A stretch of DNA of 55,930 bases from Prorocentrum cordatum (lineage: Eukaryota > Sar > Dinophyceae > Prorocentrales > Prorocentraceae): positions 22,172-78,101 of the forward strand of contig CAUYUJ010003551.1 of assembly GCA_963575745.1 (NCBI GenBank), given 5' to 3'. Every line of letters starts with the position of its first letter. Position 1 is the stretch's first letter. The notes below the pieces were generated by a model. That model did not search any database, was not told where the DNA came from, and saw only the letters and a list, made by a program, of their open reading frames with translations. This document shows, piece by piece, positions 29,690 to 39,093 of the stretch. The position numbers were made by a program, and so were the translations under genes.

Positions 29690-30547
29690 ATGGCTGCCGT
29701 GGTTCCGAGCGTGTTTGACGGCATCTCCCGTGCCGACCTGGACGGCTTCATTTCTGACTTGGAGTCAAAGTTCGGCGAGGCGACCGTGGTGCAGAGAGCG
29801 GCGTCATTCTTGCAAGCGGTGCAGGCGCCTGCGTTGGCACAGGCAAAGGTGGATCTCGAAGCAGCGAAGCTTGAGGACGGTGCATGGGTCACAGACAACT
29901 TGTTGTTATTGCGGGCGGCCATGTCTGCTGAGTCTGACGCCAGTGGCGTAAGCAATCGAGGTGATGCTGCCGCGCAGTCTGCTCGCGGCGGCGCGGGAGA
30001 AGATGACGCGAACACCCGCGCCCTGGTGCCCGAGAATTCGACGCCTCCGATTGTGGGCCGCCTCATTCTTCATCCACGGGCCCCTCCAGTGGGAGATCGA
30101 ACGGCCTGCCGCAAGTGGATCGAGAACATCCCCCCAGCCGCTCTCCGGGGTGGACTTCGAGAAGCTGCCCCGAAGCCGCGAGGAGCAGAGGTGCAGCTCA
30201 CCTTCGCGGGCGCGACGGTGACAGCCTTCGACGAGGCCATCAAGCTTGCGCTGCAAGAGTTCGGTAAGGTGCAGCGCTTCAGCCAGGAGGAGTCGAACAG
30301 CATCGTCGAGAATGACCAATCGCTCAAGCGGTCTCGTCAAGCAGCGGCCGCCGCGGTCGGAGATGCCACGGGCACGAAGGAGTTGTTGAACAGGGCGATG
30401 AATCTCGCAGGCCCAGGTGGGAAAGCGAGCAAAAAGCGTCGCATGGCCCAGCGCGTGGTAAAGAGCTTCGAGCTGGCCCAGCGCGTAGCCTCGGCTAACC
30501 TTCGCGAAGCGCAGGTTGAGCCCGAGTCGGATGACGAGGAGGAGTGA
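29690..30547 (+). CDS. 285-aa protein of unknown function
   Basis: The ATG at 29690 sits in GCCATGG, a strong context, and the frame ends at TGA. The N-terminal 75 residues are predicted helical (DGISRADLDGFISDLESKFG, then an Ala-rich amphipathic stretch). A variable Gly/Ala/Asp middle follows. The C-terminal half has a helical segment (AFDEAIKLALQEFGKVQRFS), an Ala-rich stretch and a basic KASKKRRMAQRVVKS patch that could be a nuclear signal, and it ends in EPESDDEEE. This resembles dinoflagellate proteins with no assigned function. The acidic tail and basic patch suggest, but do not prove, a nuclear or chromatin role. No introns evident. Its downstream spacer is homologous to that of the next gene. 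Confidence 0.65.
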   Translation: MAAVVPSVFDGISRADLDGFISDLESKFGEATVVQRAASFLQAVQAPALAQAKVDLEAAKLEDGAWVTDNLLLLRAAMSAESDASGVSNRGDAAAQSARGGAGEDDANTRALVPENSTPPIVGRLILHPRAPPVGDRTACRKWIENIPPAALRGGLREAAPKPRGAEVQLTFAGATVTAFDEAIKLALQEFGKVQRFSQEESNSIVENDQSLKRSRQAAAAAVGDATGTKELLNRAMNLAGPGGKASKKRRMAQRVVKSFELAQRVASANLREAQVEPESDDEEE

Positions 30548-30699
30548 TCCACGCGGTTGCGCATTTTTGTAGCCTGTGGCAAGGGCGCCATCTTCAGCAG
30601 CCCTGGCGCGCTCGTCCGCTTTGCACGTGCGGGCGTCTGTAGCGTTGTTGTCTCTCTGTCGCAGCTAGCCTGTCGCGGCCTGCGACCGAATCGGTTGAT

Positions 30700-30976
30700 A
30701 TCACGAGGCGCGCACGCGACCCATGCGGCGCCTGTGCGAGAAGGCCTCGCTCTGTAACGTTAGGCAGCTGTCTGCGCGCGGCGGGCCCTTCCTGTCCCGG
30801 GCCCGCCCATCGCCCCCAGTTTATCATTCTTCTTCCGCGTTGAGCCCGCCCCCTCTTACATGAACCCTGACCACTCATCGCGCCCCCATCCTTCGCCTGG
30901 AGCGCTTGCAGGAAGCTCGGCCATGATAGTGACTCTGGGCACATCGCGACTGCGCTCTGTCGAATAGGCGGAGCTT
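30700..30976 (+). repeat. Gene-flanking spacer repeat, partner at 32988-33257
   Basis: Shared landmarks are GGCGCCTGTGCGAGAA, TGTAACGTTAGGCA, CTCTTACATGA, GAGCGCTTGCAGGAAGCTCGG and GTGACTCTGGGCACA. Each copy follows a different gene (29690 and 31295), so the two spacers are related although the genes are not. Confidence 0.7.
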
Positions 30977-31216
30977 GTTTCGAGGGGGCCCGTCGCGCCC
31001 GACACTCGCGGTGCGAGCGAAGGGGCCGCGAACAAATCGTTGCTATCATCGCTTTGTTGCTTCATGGGCTCGGCGATGCTTCGAGGGAGCGCGCTGGGGA
31101 GCGTGAGGAGTGAACTGGAACAGGTTGACCGCGTGCGAGGCGAGGGACTTCGGCTGGGGGGCGTGGGCAATCAGGGACGTCGCCCCCGCTTTCTCCGCTG
31201 GGGCGCCCTTCCCCTC

Positions 31217-31238
31217 TCCGCAGACATTTGGCTTGTGA
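31217..31238 (+). other. DinoSL relict, decayed
   Basis: TCCGCAGACATTTGGCTTG followed by TGAG agrees with the leader at most positions, with one base missing from the T run and a changed end. It lies 57 bases upstream of the ATG of the OB-fold gene. Confidence 0.6.
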
Positions 31239-31294
31239 GCTCGCGGTCCGTTGCCCGCGACCTCTGTCGACAGCGCTCCCCGCGCCGCCTCAGG

Positions 31295-32809
31295 ATGGCC
31301 GCGCCCCCGCAGATGGTTCGGCGCCAGCGCCCCCGCGTGGAGCCCGGGGCAGGCGCTCCAACGCGGGTTAGCGACCAAGTGCCAGAAACCACGGGGCCAG
31401 TGTCACCCACCCACATGGTCTCGGACCTCACCGCGAACTCCGTGCCGGACATGGTGCTGCGCCTGCTCAAGTTCTACACTCCTTGGAAGTCGGCGAAGGG
31501 CACAAAGGTCGCGCGCAAGGTGAAGTGCATCGACGCCGACGGGGAGGAGATAGCGCTCAAGTCATTTGACTCGAAATCCGTTTCCGTGTTTGCCTGGGGA
31601 CAAGAGGGCGACCATATTCTCGCCAACGGTGTGGAGGCGTCGACGTGGGGCGACGAGATTGATCTGATCGTTCGGGCCGACTCGAACATCAAGCGGGCGC
31701 GGCCGGAGCACATGAATGGTTGCCGCGAGCCGGCGCAAGACACCTTCGTGGTGGACGCGCTAGGGGACGGGGCAGCTGACGGGGAGCTTGTGAACGTCTT
31801 CGGCAAGATCGCGTCGTGCACTCCTGTTGTGGCCACCGACCAGGAGAAGCCGCGGCGCCTGATGTCCATCGTGCTGGAGGACGATACCGGGCGCGGCCGC
31901 ATTCGGCTCTGGGACGAGGTGGCGGACTCTGCGACCAAGCTGGCGAAGGTCGGCAGTCACTTTCTCGCGCGCGGGGTGAGGGGCAAGAACGGCGTGTGCC
32001 ATGGTTTCCCCGGCACTGCCATCGCGTGCGCCGCGCCGCCGGGGTGGGCAGTGGACCCGGGCCTTCAAATCTTTCGGGATTGGGAAGGCATCGATGGACG
32101 AGGTATGCTAGTGTCACCAGGGGGCTTGGATGGGTGGGGCGGGGGGGGCCGGGGGCGGGGGCGTCGCTCCCTCCGCTAGGACAGCGCGGCGGCGACCGCA
32201 GGCGCCGACGGGGGGCCAGGCAGCCAGGGCAGCAGGGGCAGCGGGCCGCAGGATCATTCGTCGGTGCCGCAGCAGCCCGCGCAGCCGCAGCTTCCGCCAT
32301 CGGAGGCGCGCGCCGCGGCGGCAATCCGGGAGCAGATTGCCATTGTGCAGGGGCGCATTCCGCTGACGCCCGCGGCCGAGCTCTCGACGCTCTTCGGGGC
32401 CCTGGCGGCGCTGTGCCAGGACTTGGAGAATGCGGGCAGCGCGCCGGCGATTCCGGCCGCGCCAGTCGCAGGCTCGGCGGCGGGGCCCCCTGCCGGAGCG
32501 GCCCCCTCCGCCCCAGCGGCCGCCGCGGTTGACAACGCGCGCGCTGGGGGGCGTGCGCCAGACCTGCGCGGAGACGAACGCGCGGGAGGTGATCGCGCCA
32601 CTGCGGTGGGAGGGCCGCCCGTCGACTCGGCGTCCAGCGCAGCGCGCGCGGAGGAACCGGCGCCCCCGACTCACGCATCGGAGGATCCAGGCGGGGTGGG
32701 CGGCCGCGTGTCCGGCGACGGGGTCGAGGAGGAAGTTCGCGCGGAGACCGAGCCAGGCGCGCGAGCCTTCTCAGGCAGGCGGGCCTCGCGGGACACAGAG
32801 GGGAGGTGA
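31295..32809 (+). CDS. OB-fold protein, RPA-like (one intron)
   Basis: The start is the first in-frame ATG after the relict leader. The same frame is open upstream to 31064, probably fortuitously. Exon 1 encodes two OB-fold-like segments. Residues about 55-130 include RKVKCIDADGEEIALKSFD, like the first strands of an RPA1 DNA-binding domain. Residues about 150-260 have VNVFGKIASCTP, then LMSIVLEDDTGRGRIRLWDE and GSHFLARGVRGK, the usual layout of a single-stranded DNA-binding OB fold. A GT donor at 32103 and AG acceptor ending at 32201 would remove a 99-nt intron and join frames as GRG-ADGG. Exon 2 (32202-32809) encodes a Pro/Ala-rich stretch, a helical segment (LSTLFGALAALCQDLENAG) and a low-complexity tail. 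Without splicing the frame stops at 32179. Likely role: ssDNA or RNA binding. The RPA assignment is by pattern only. Confidence 0.55.
32103..32201 (+). other. Predicted spliceosomal intron
   Basis: GTATGC donor after CGAG, and CCGCAG acceptor. The 99-nt length is not a multiple of 3 once frame phase is considered with the flanking open frames: only this or an equivalent acceptor restores the downstream frame. The body is G-rich. Confidence 0.45.
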
Positions 32810-32987
32810 GGTGGTGCGATAGAGGAGGGGGGCATGGGGGCAAAAGGTTGCGCGGGTTTCGCATCGAGCACTTTCCTCTTGCCTTGCGCCCACTGGGCGC
32901 TTGAGATGAGGCGGCGACGAACGCGTTGCTCAGAATTGTCACGGGCAGCGCGTTTTGTTTCTTACCAATCGGTTAATCTTACGTGGG

Positions 32988-33257
32988 CCGCACGCACGCG
33001 GTGAACACGGCGCCTGTGCGAGAAACGCGCCCACTGTGTAACATTAGGCATCGATCCGGCATCGCCGTGCGCGCGGGCTTCAAAAGCCTGAAGCACGTGC
33101 GGGTTCGGAATACCTCTGCGCTGAAGCCCCCTCCCCTCTTACATGAGCCCTCACTACCTTTCGCGCTCCCATCCTGAAGCCTGGAGCGCCTGCAGGCAGC
33201 TCGGCTGTATCAGTGACTCTGGGCACAGCGACTGCGCTCTGTCGCATGGCGGAGTTT
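32988..33257 (+). repeat. Gene-flanking spacer repeat, partner at 30700-30976
   Basis: Same landmarks in the same order as the upstream copy. The composite element at 33260 begins right at its end. Confidence 0.7.
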
Positions 33258-33259
33258 TT

Positions 33260-34764
33260 ACCTAACAGCGAAGACTGATAGGTTTCTAGTAGTCTCAAAA
33301 GAGGTCACAGATCACTCCACAGGGGGGTCCGGGCAGGTGTTGGGAGTTGCCGGGCGGGTTGTGTCCACCTCGTTTTTCACCAACAGTCACACACTTCGTG
33401 CTCTTCGACTTCCCAGAACTCCATTCCCAGGCCACATTCTGAATACCCGGATGCAACAGTCACACACTTCGTGCTCTTCGAGATCCCAGAACGCCATTCC
33501 CGGGCCACCTTTAGAATAACCGGATGCAACAGTCACACACTTCGTGCTCTTCGAGTTCCCAGAACGCCATTCCCGGGCCACATTCTGGAGGGCCGGATGC
33601 AACAGTCACACACTTCGTGCTCTTCGAGTTCCCAGAACTCCATTCCCGGGCCACATTTTGGATGCCCGGAGCCAACTGTAGGCCACTTCCTGGTCTTCGA
33701 GTTCCCAGAACTCCATTCCCGGGCCACATTTTGAATGCCCGGAGCCAACTGTAGGCCACTTCGTGCTCTTCGAGTTCCCAGAACTCCATTCCCGGGCCAC
33801 ATTTTGAATGCCCGTAGCCAACTGTAGGCAACTTCGTGCTCTTCGACTTCCCAGAACTCCCATTCCTGGGCCACATTTTCAGCAGGGGCAAGAGCACGAC
33901 GAGGAGGAGGACGAGCAAGACCAGGAGGACGAGGACGAGCAGGAGCAGGACGAGGAGCAGGAGGAGCAGGAGAAGAAGGACGAGCAGGAGGAGGAGGAGG
34001 ACGAGCAGGAGGAGGAGGACGACCAGGAGGAGGAGGACGACCAGGAAGAGGAGGAGGAGGAGGAGGAGGGGAGGAGGGAGGAGGACCAGGAGGAGGAGGA
34101 GGAGGAGGAGGAGGAGGAGGAGGAGGAGGAGGAGGAGGAGGAGGAGGAGGAGGAGGAGGACGAGGGAGGACGAGGAGGAGGAGGGGGGGGGGAGAGTACC
34201 AGGAGGAGGAGAACGAGGAACCAGGAGGAGGAGAACGAGGACCACCAGGAGGAGGAGGAGGAGGAGGAGGAGGAGGAGGAGGAGGAGGAGGAGGAGAGAC
34301 ACCAGGAGGAGGAGGACGAGCAAGACGAGGAGGACGAGAACGAGGACGACCAGGAAGAGGAGGGAGGAGGAGGAGGAGGGGGGGGAGGACTACCAGGAGG
34401 AGGAGGAGGAGGAGGAGGAGGAAGAGGAGGAGGAGGACGAGGAGGAGGAGGAGGAGGAGGACGAGGAGGAGGAGGGGGGGGAGAGCACCAGGAGGAGGAG
34501 AACGAGGACCACCAGGAGGAGGAGGAGGAGGAGGAGGAGGAGGAGGAGCACCAGGAGGAGGAGGACGAGCAAGACGAGGAGGACGAGAACGAGGACGAGC
34601 AGGAGGAAGAGGAGGAGGAGGAGGAGGAGGAGCAGGAGAAAGAGGAGGAGGAGGAGGAGGCAGGCTGAGGCTGAGGCTGTGACTGCGACTGCCGTTGCCG
34701 CTGCGACTGTCATCGCGAATGCGACTACGACTGCGAGAACAGCAGAATTCGACAACTGGATTTT
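33260..34764 (+). mobile_element. Composite repeat element, copy A (right end missing)
   Basis: Starts with ACCTAACAGCGA (33260-33271). Order of parts: a unique left block (GACTGATAGGTTTCTAGTAG ... GGGGGGTCCGGGCAGGTG), about seven units of the 73-bp satellite (33388-33885; spacing 33388, 33461, 33534, 33607 and on), a GGA/GAC purine tract (33890-34665), then a right block (GGCTGAGGCTGTGACTGC ... GACAACTGGATTTT). The final 85 bp and the right terminal repeat seen in copy C are missing. Copy B begins at once. Confidence 0.7.
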
Positions 34765-35245
34765 ACCTAACAGCGAAGACTGATAGGTTTCTAGTGGGAT
34801 CAAAAGAGAGCAGCAGATCACTCCACAGGGGGGTCCGGGCAGGTGTTGGGAGTTGCCGGGCGGCAGGTGCCGGGCTCGTTTTTCACCAACAGTCACACAC
34901 TTCGTGCTCTTCGACTTCCCAGAACTCCATTCCCAGGCCACATTCTGAATACCCGGATGCAACAGTCACACACTTCGTGTTCTTCGAGATCCCAGAACGC
35001 CATTCCCGGGCCACATTTAGAATAACCAGATGCAACAGTCACACACTTCGTGCTCTTCGAGTTCCCAGAACGCCATTCCCGGGCCACATTCTGGAGGGCC
35101 GGATGCAACAGTCACACACTTCGTGCTCTTCGAGTTCCCAGAATTCCATTCCCGGGCCACATTTTGGATGCCCGGAGCCAACTGTAGGCCACTTCCTGGT
35201 CTTCGAGTTCCCAGAACTACATTCCCGGGCCACATTTTGAATAGC
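34765..35245 (+). mobile_element. Composite repeat element, copy B (left part only)
   Basis: Left terminal sequence ACCTAACAGCGA at 34765, left block, then about five 73-bp satellite units, cut off at about 35245 where the sequence of the next gene begins. Confidence 0.7.
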
Positions 35246-35263
35246 CAGACGCTTCGTAGTCCT

Positions 35264-35289
35264 TCCGCCACAGCCGTGTTTGGTTCAGG
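35264..35289 (+). other. Possible decayed DinoSL relict
   Basis: TCCGCCACAGCCGTGTTTGG followed by TTCAGG can be aligned to the leader with a four-base insertion and several changes, about 80 bases before the next ATG. Weak by itself. Confidence 0.35.
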
Positions 35290-35370
35290 AATTGCTAGTG
35301 ACACTGCAGTCCACTGCATTCAATCGTGCCACTGCATTCACTCACTGCAGTCCACTCAGTTTCGATTGCA

Positions 35371-37557
35371 ATGGCGTTCCCCTGGCCGTACCCCCATACC
35401 CAACGTTCATCCGCAGCCTCTGCTCCGCGAGGCTCGTCCGAAGTGTCGCCGCCTCGCGGTGCTTCTCAGCCTGCGCCGCCTCGCGGTGCTTCTCAGCCTG
35501 CGGAGGAAGGTGGACAGACGCCTGGTTCTGGCGCTGTGCAGCCTGCGTCTTTCACGGTCGCCTCGTTCAATTTCGGGTTCGAGCAGGGCATGATGACTGG
35601 TAAGCAGGCGGCCACTCACTGCGCTAACTTCGGAAGGTTGTGCGCCAAGATAGTGGAGACCGCTGATGCTGATATGGTCTGTGGCTGCGAGGTCGGTGCG
35701 TTCCGTGAAGGCTTTCGCCGAGCAGGGATCAACGTGACAGAGATCCTCAGTAAGCCTTTCGGTGATGGCATTCGCTTCTTGGAGGTCGACAACTACTTGA
35801 CTCTCTGGGGGTTCCGCGGTGCTTCTCAGCCTGCGGAACTGACTCTGTGCGAAGACAGCAAAGTTTACAGGCCTCCTAGCGGCCGAGAGATTGATGCTGT
35901 TATTTCACATTTTGAGGTGAACAAACCAGGCCATGACAAGTTCCACGTGGTGATCGCCAACATGCACATCGTGTGCGGCAAGAAACCGCCGACCATCCAG
36001 ACTCGAAAGCGGACAGTTCGCAATCTCCGCTTGCACCTGGACTGCCTGGGAAAGATTCTTGAGAATCTGAGCCAGGCAGTCGTTCTGCTTGTAGTCGGCG
36101 ACGACAACCTCACTTTCCAGGAGGCGCGGGAGGCTTACCAGCGCCAGCAGAACGACGAGAAGCTCTGGGAGGTCCATGCCACTCCGGCCGACCTCAAAGG
36201 CGACCACGTCGCGGTCTGCGGAGCAGTCGCCCGTTTCTGCTCCATTGCCGTTGGCGCGTCTTTTACGGATCGTGGCATGCGCAACGACGCACACGATGCG
36301 GTGGCGGTTGTGCTCACTCTCCCTGGTGCTATTCAGCCTGGGGAGAGCAAGAGGCGGAAGATTGTCGTCGAAAACGTCTCCGACGCCGACGTCAGCGTAC
36401 AGGCGGACGCCGAGTCTTCTGTGCATTGGGATCGGTCGCCGAGTTCTACTCCTCCGCTTTCACCGACTTCACCGGGTGATCCCGACTACGTCGAGGATGT
36501 CGTTCAGAATCGCGCGAACGACTTGCACAGGGAGCTGAGGCAGCTTTGGGACGACAGGTACGACGAGGAGTACGATCCGAAAGTCCTCCATCATCTCAGT
36601 CTCTTGCTTTTCAAAAAGAGGAAGTCCACGGAGCCAGCGGACACTGATCCAGCTGGCGCTCCTCAGCCTGGCTCGGAATATGACACGGCCTTTGCGTCTC
36701 AGGAGGAGACTGGCCGAGCCATTCTCTCTGTCCTTAAGCTTCGACATGACTTTCTGCGGAGCAAGAACATCGACGACATGCGCTACGTTCTCACGGAGCC
36801 TGAGCGCCAGGAATTGGTCAGAGTAGCTCGCGACCAGTACGAGCAGTCGCGGCAGCAGCGTGCGCTTCAGGAACGGGATGTCGAAAAGGGAAAAGCGAGA
36901 GGCAAGTCTGCGCCACAAGGGGGCCATGCGGTTCCGCAGGGTCCTAACAAAGGGCCAGGCGGTAAGAAAGGTTCTCACGGTGCTTCTCAGCCTGCGGGAA
37001 AAGGTGGCCAGGCCAAGGGTGCAGGTCTGGGTAGCGTCGCCAAGTTTGTGAAAGACCAGAAGCGTAAGCGGTGGCATCGCCATTTGCAACGTGTGGCCGG
37101 TACCAAACAGATCTGGGAGGTGCTGGCCTTCTCAGGGCGCTTCGACGTTGATTGGCTAACGCAAGCGTTGCAAGCTGATCACAGTGAGGGCCGTGATGCA
37201 GCAGTTCCCGAGGAAGCTCTGCGGCAACAGCGGCGCCGGCTGCACCACCAGAAGGCCGAGGCCATCGCGCGCTACAACGAGGGGGAGCGGCTTTCCCGCC
37301 ATCTGTCTGCCCAGGCTGGCCAGCCAAAGCCGAACTTCACGCGCAGGCAGCTGGACGTGTTGCAGATGTTTGAGAGCGGAGCGCTGCTTCAAATCCGCAA
37401 CCAAGCGATTCTGGCGTTGGGGCACGGCCGTCTGTTCAGGGCCGATGGCGACTACCTGGACATCGGCGGCAGCACGGGCGGTGGCTCCAGGCGCATCATC
37501 GATTCTTGGCAGCCGCCGGACTGGCGTGACTTCCTCCAAGACGATCAGGACATCTGA
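35371..37557 (+). CDS. 728-aa protein with endonuclease/exonuclease/phosphatase-like domain and GASQPA insertions
   Basis: The ATG at 35371 (GCAATGG) is preferred over 35326 because of its context. Residues about 65-330 look like a DNase I/EEP fold: SFNFGF at the first strand, CGCEVG at the metal-binding Glu position, ANMHIVCG for the N-x-H motif, VVGDDNL for GD-x-N and AHDAVAV for the final H-D. These are all EEP hallmarks, though spacings are loose and activity is not assured. The rest is charged and helical, with no domain I know, and ends LQDDQDI. Four in-frame copies of an 18-bp sequence (35457, 35484, 35817, 36978) encode GASQPA. The one at 35817 falls inside the EEP domain, between strands. 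No reverse transcriptase is present, so it is not a typical retrotransposon endonuclease. It shares its 3' flank with the 39094 gene. Confidence 0.65.
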   Translation: MAFPWPYPHTQRSSAASAPRGSSEVSPPRGASQPAPPRGASQPAEEGGQTPGSGAVQPASFTVASFNFGFEQGMMTGKQAATHCANFGRLCAKIVETADADMVCGCEVGAFREGFRRAGINVTEILSKPFGDGIRFLEVDNYLTLWGFRGASQPAELTLCEDSKVYRPPSGREIDAVISHFEVNKPGHDKFHVVIANMHIVCGKKPPTIQTRKRTVRNLRLHLDCLGKILENLSQAVVLLVVGDDNLTFQEAREAYQRQQNDEKLWEVHATPADLKGDHVAVCGAVARFCSIAVGASFTDRGMRNDAHDAVAVVLTLPGAIQPGESKRRKIVVENVSDADVSVQADAESSVHWDRSPSSTPPLSPTSPGDPDYVEDVVQNRANDLHRELRQLWDDRYDEEYDPKVLHHLSLLLFKKRKSTEPADTDPAGAPQPGSEYDTAFASQEETGRAILSVLKLRHDFLRSKNIDDMRYVLTEPERQELVRVARDQYEQSRQQRALQERDVEKGKARGKSAPQGGHAVPQGPNKGPGGKKGSHGASQPAGKGGQAKGAGLGSVAKFVKDQKRKRWHRHLQRVAGTKQIWEVLAFSGRFDVDWLTQALQADHSEGRDAAVPEEALRQQRRRLHHQKAEAIARYNEGERLSRHLSAQAGQPKPNFTRRQLDVLQMFESGALLQIRNQAILALGHGRLFRADGDYLDIGGSTGGGSRRIIDSWQPPDWRDFLQDDQDI

Positions 37558-37642
37558 GTTTTGCAAGTCTCCCTGCCCGCGGTGCTTCTCAGCCTGCGGT
37601 CTGCCGCTCTCCAGCTGCGGTCTCGAGCAGTAGTGTTCGAAA

Positions 37643-37935
37643 GCATGCGAGTTCCTGCGGTGCTTCTCAGCCTGCAGGTTTCGCAGCTTGCGCTCTGCAG
37701 TACAAGTGCTTTTCAGCATGCGACATCCTGCGGTGCTTCTCAGCCTGCAGGGTTCCCAACGTGCGGTTTGCAATGCATTCCTTTTCAGTATGCGAGTTCC
37801 TGCGGTGTTTCTCAGGCTGCAGGGCTCCGAGGCTCTTCGCTTCGATGCCAATGTTTTCAGACACCGTAGCTCCGTTCCGTAAACATCTTCCAAGAACCGC
37901 TCGCAACCTTTTGCAGCTGGCGGTCTGCAGACGTA
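37643..37935 (+). repeat. 73-bp spaced repeats downstream of the EEP-like gene
   Basis: GCATGCGAGTTCCTGCGGTG begins units at about 37643, 37716 and 37789, with a diverged unit at 37862. Each contains the 18-bp repeat and ends CTTTTCAG. The period matches that of the 73-bp satellite, but the sequences are unrelated. Confidence 0.65.
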
Positions 37936-38132
37936 GTCTGTCTCAGCATGCGAGCTCCCGCACGCTTCGCCGGCTTTTGCTGCGCGGACAATTTTCTCAC
38001 ACACGTCAGCGCCGTTTGTAGGCGTCAGAAAAACATGTAGACATTCACGAAGGGCTTAGTCTGTATATCGTCACATCATTACATACGCAGTCGTCGAACA
38101 CATCGGTGTACATTCAGCGCTTTGTCCTTCTA
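37690..38132 (+). repeat. Shared 3' flank, partner at 40488-40929
   Basis: About 443 bp nearly identical to the segment after the second gene, from CGCTCTGCAGTACAAGTGC to TTTGTCCTTCTA. It begins about 130 bp after the EEP-like stop, but in the other locus right after a TAG. It may be a common 3' UTR or the arm of a segmental duplication. Confidence 0.85.
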
Positions 38133-38990
38133 CAGCATTCTTTCCGTTGATAACAGTGTTCTGATGGGTTCGCTTCGTTCTAAAAGCGTTGATAGCAGTG
38201 TCTCGTTTGCGGACAACTCATTCTATATCAACTCACTGATACCGAGTTTCCTTTCACCATAAGTGAATGCATACCAGTGTATGTTGGTTACTACAAAAGT
38301 GGGTTCCTACAACCGACTTCATGATCGCTATCATCATCGCAGATTTCACTCATCCTCATCACCACGACTGGTTCACGTTGGCCTGCGGTGCTTCTCAGCC
38401 TGCAGTTCCTTTCGTTACACTGTAGTTGAAGCCGTTCATGGCAGTGACTCGTTTAAAGACAACTTTAGTATTGGGGGAAGTGTCGATAGCAGCGTTTCCT
38501 TTTACTTATACAAGCGTTGATAGCAGTGTCTCGTTTGTGGACAACTCATTATATATCAACTCATTCATACAGAGTTTCTTTTCGCCGCAAGTGAATGCGC
38601 AGCAGTGTATCTGCATTACTGGCCCCCACTCCATTACCACTATCATCATCAACGATTTCCTACACGCGTGTGCGCGGCGGTCGCCATGAGTGAATAGTTT
38701 GCAGAGACTTCTCGCATTGATAGCCATGGGTCACTTCAGAGTGAACTCATTTGTGATCTTCTTTTATTGGAAGTTGAATCGGTTGATGGCAGTGCCTCGT
38801 TTAAACTCCACTTTGGTATTGCTAGTAGTGTCAATGCCAGCGTTTCTTTTTAATTGTGCAAGCGTTGATAGCAGTGTCTCGTTTGTGGTTAGTTATAACA
38901 GCGTTGACAGCAGTGTCTCGTTTGCGGACACCTCATTGTACATCAACTCGCTGATGCCGGGTTTCCTATCAACACCATCATCATCATCCT
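38133..38990 (+). repeat. Interspersed GTTGATAGCAGTGTCTCG repeats
   Basis: AGCGTTGATAGCAGTGTCTC recurs at about 38186, 38513, 38866 and (GTTGACAGC) 38900. It is often followed by GGACAACTCATT and ATATCAACTCA. Lower GC than the rest. No gene supported. Confidence 0.65.
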
Positions 38991-38997
38991 TAACCTC

Positions 38998-39042
38998 CTC
39001 GTAGCCATTTTGCTTAGAGCTGTAGCCACATGTTTGCTCGAG
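38998..39042 (+). other. Two tandem decayed DinoSL relicts
   Basis: 38998-39019 (core CGTAGCCATTTTGCTTAGAG) and 39020-39042 (core TGTAGCCACATGTTTGCTCG) both align with the leader: GTAGCCA is exact in each and the ends are worn. The order, two leaders head to tail just before a gene, matches 22632-22668 but is older. Confidence 0.7.
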
Positions 39043-39093
39043 TTTCACCTGGCCGTCCAGCCGCGGCGGTGCTCCTCAGCCTGCCTTGTCACA

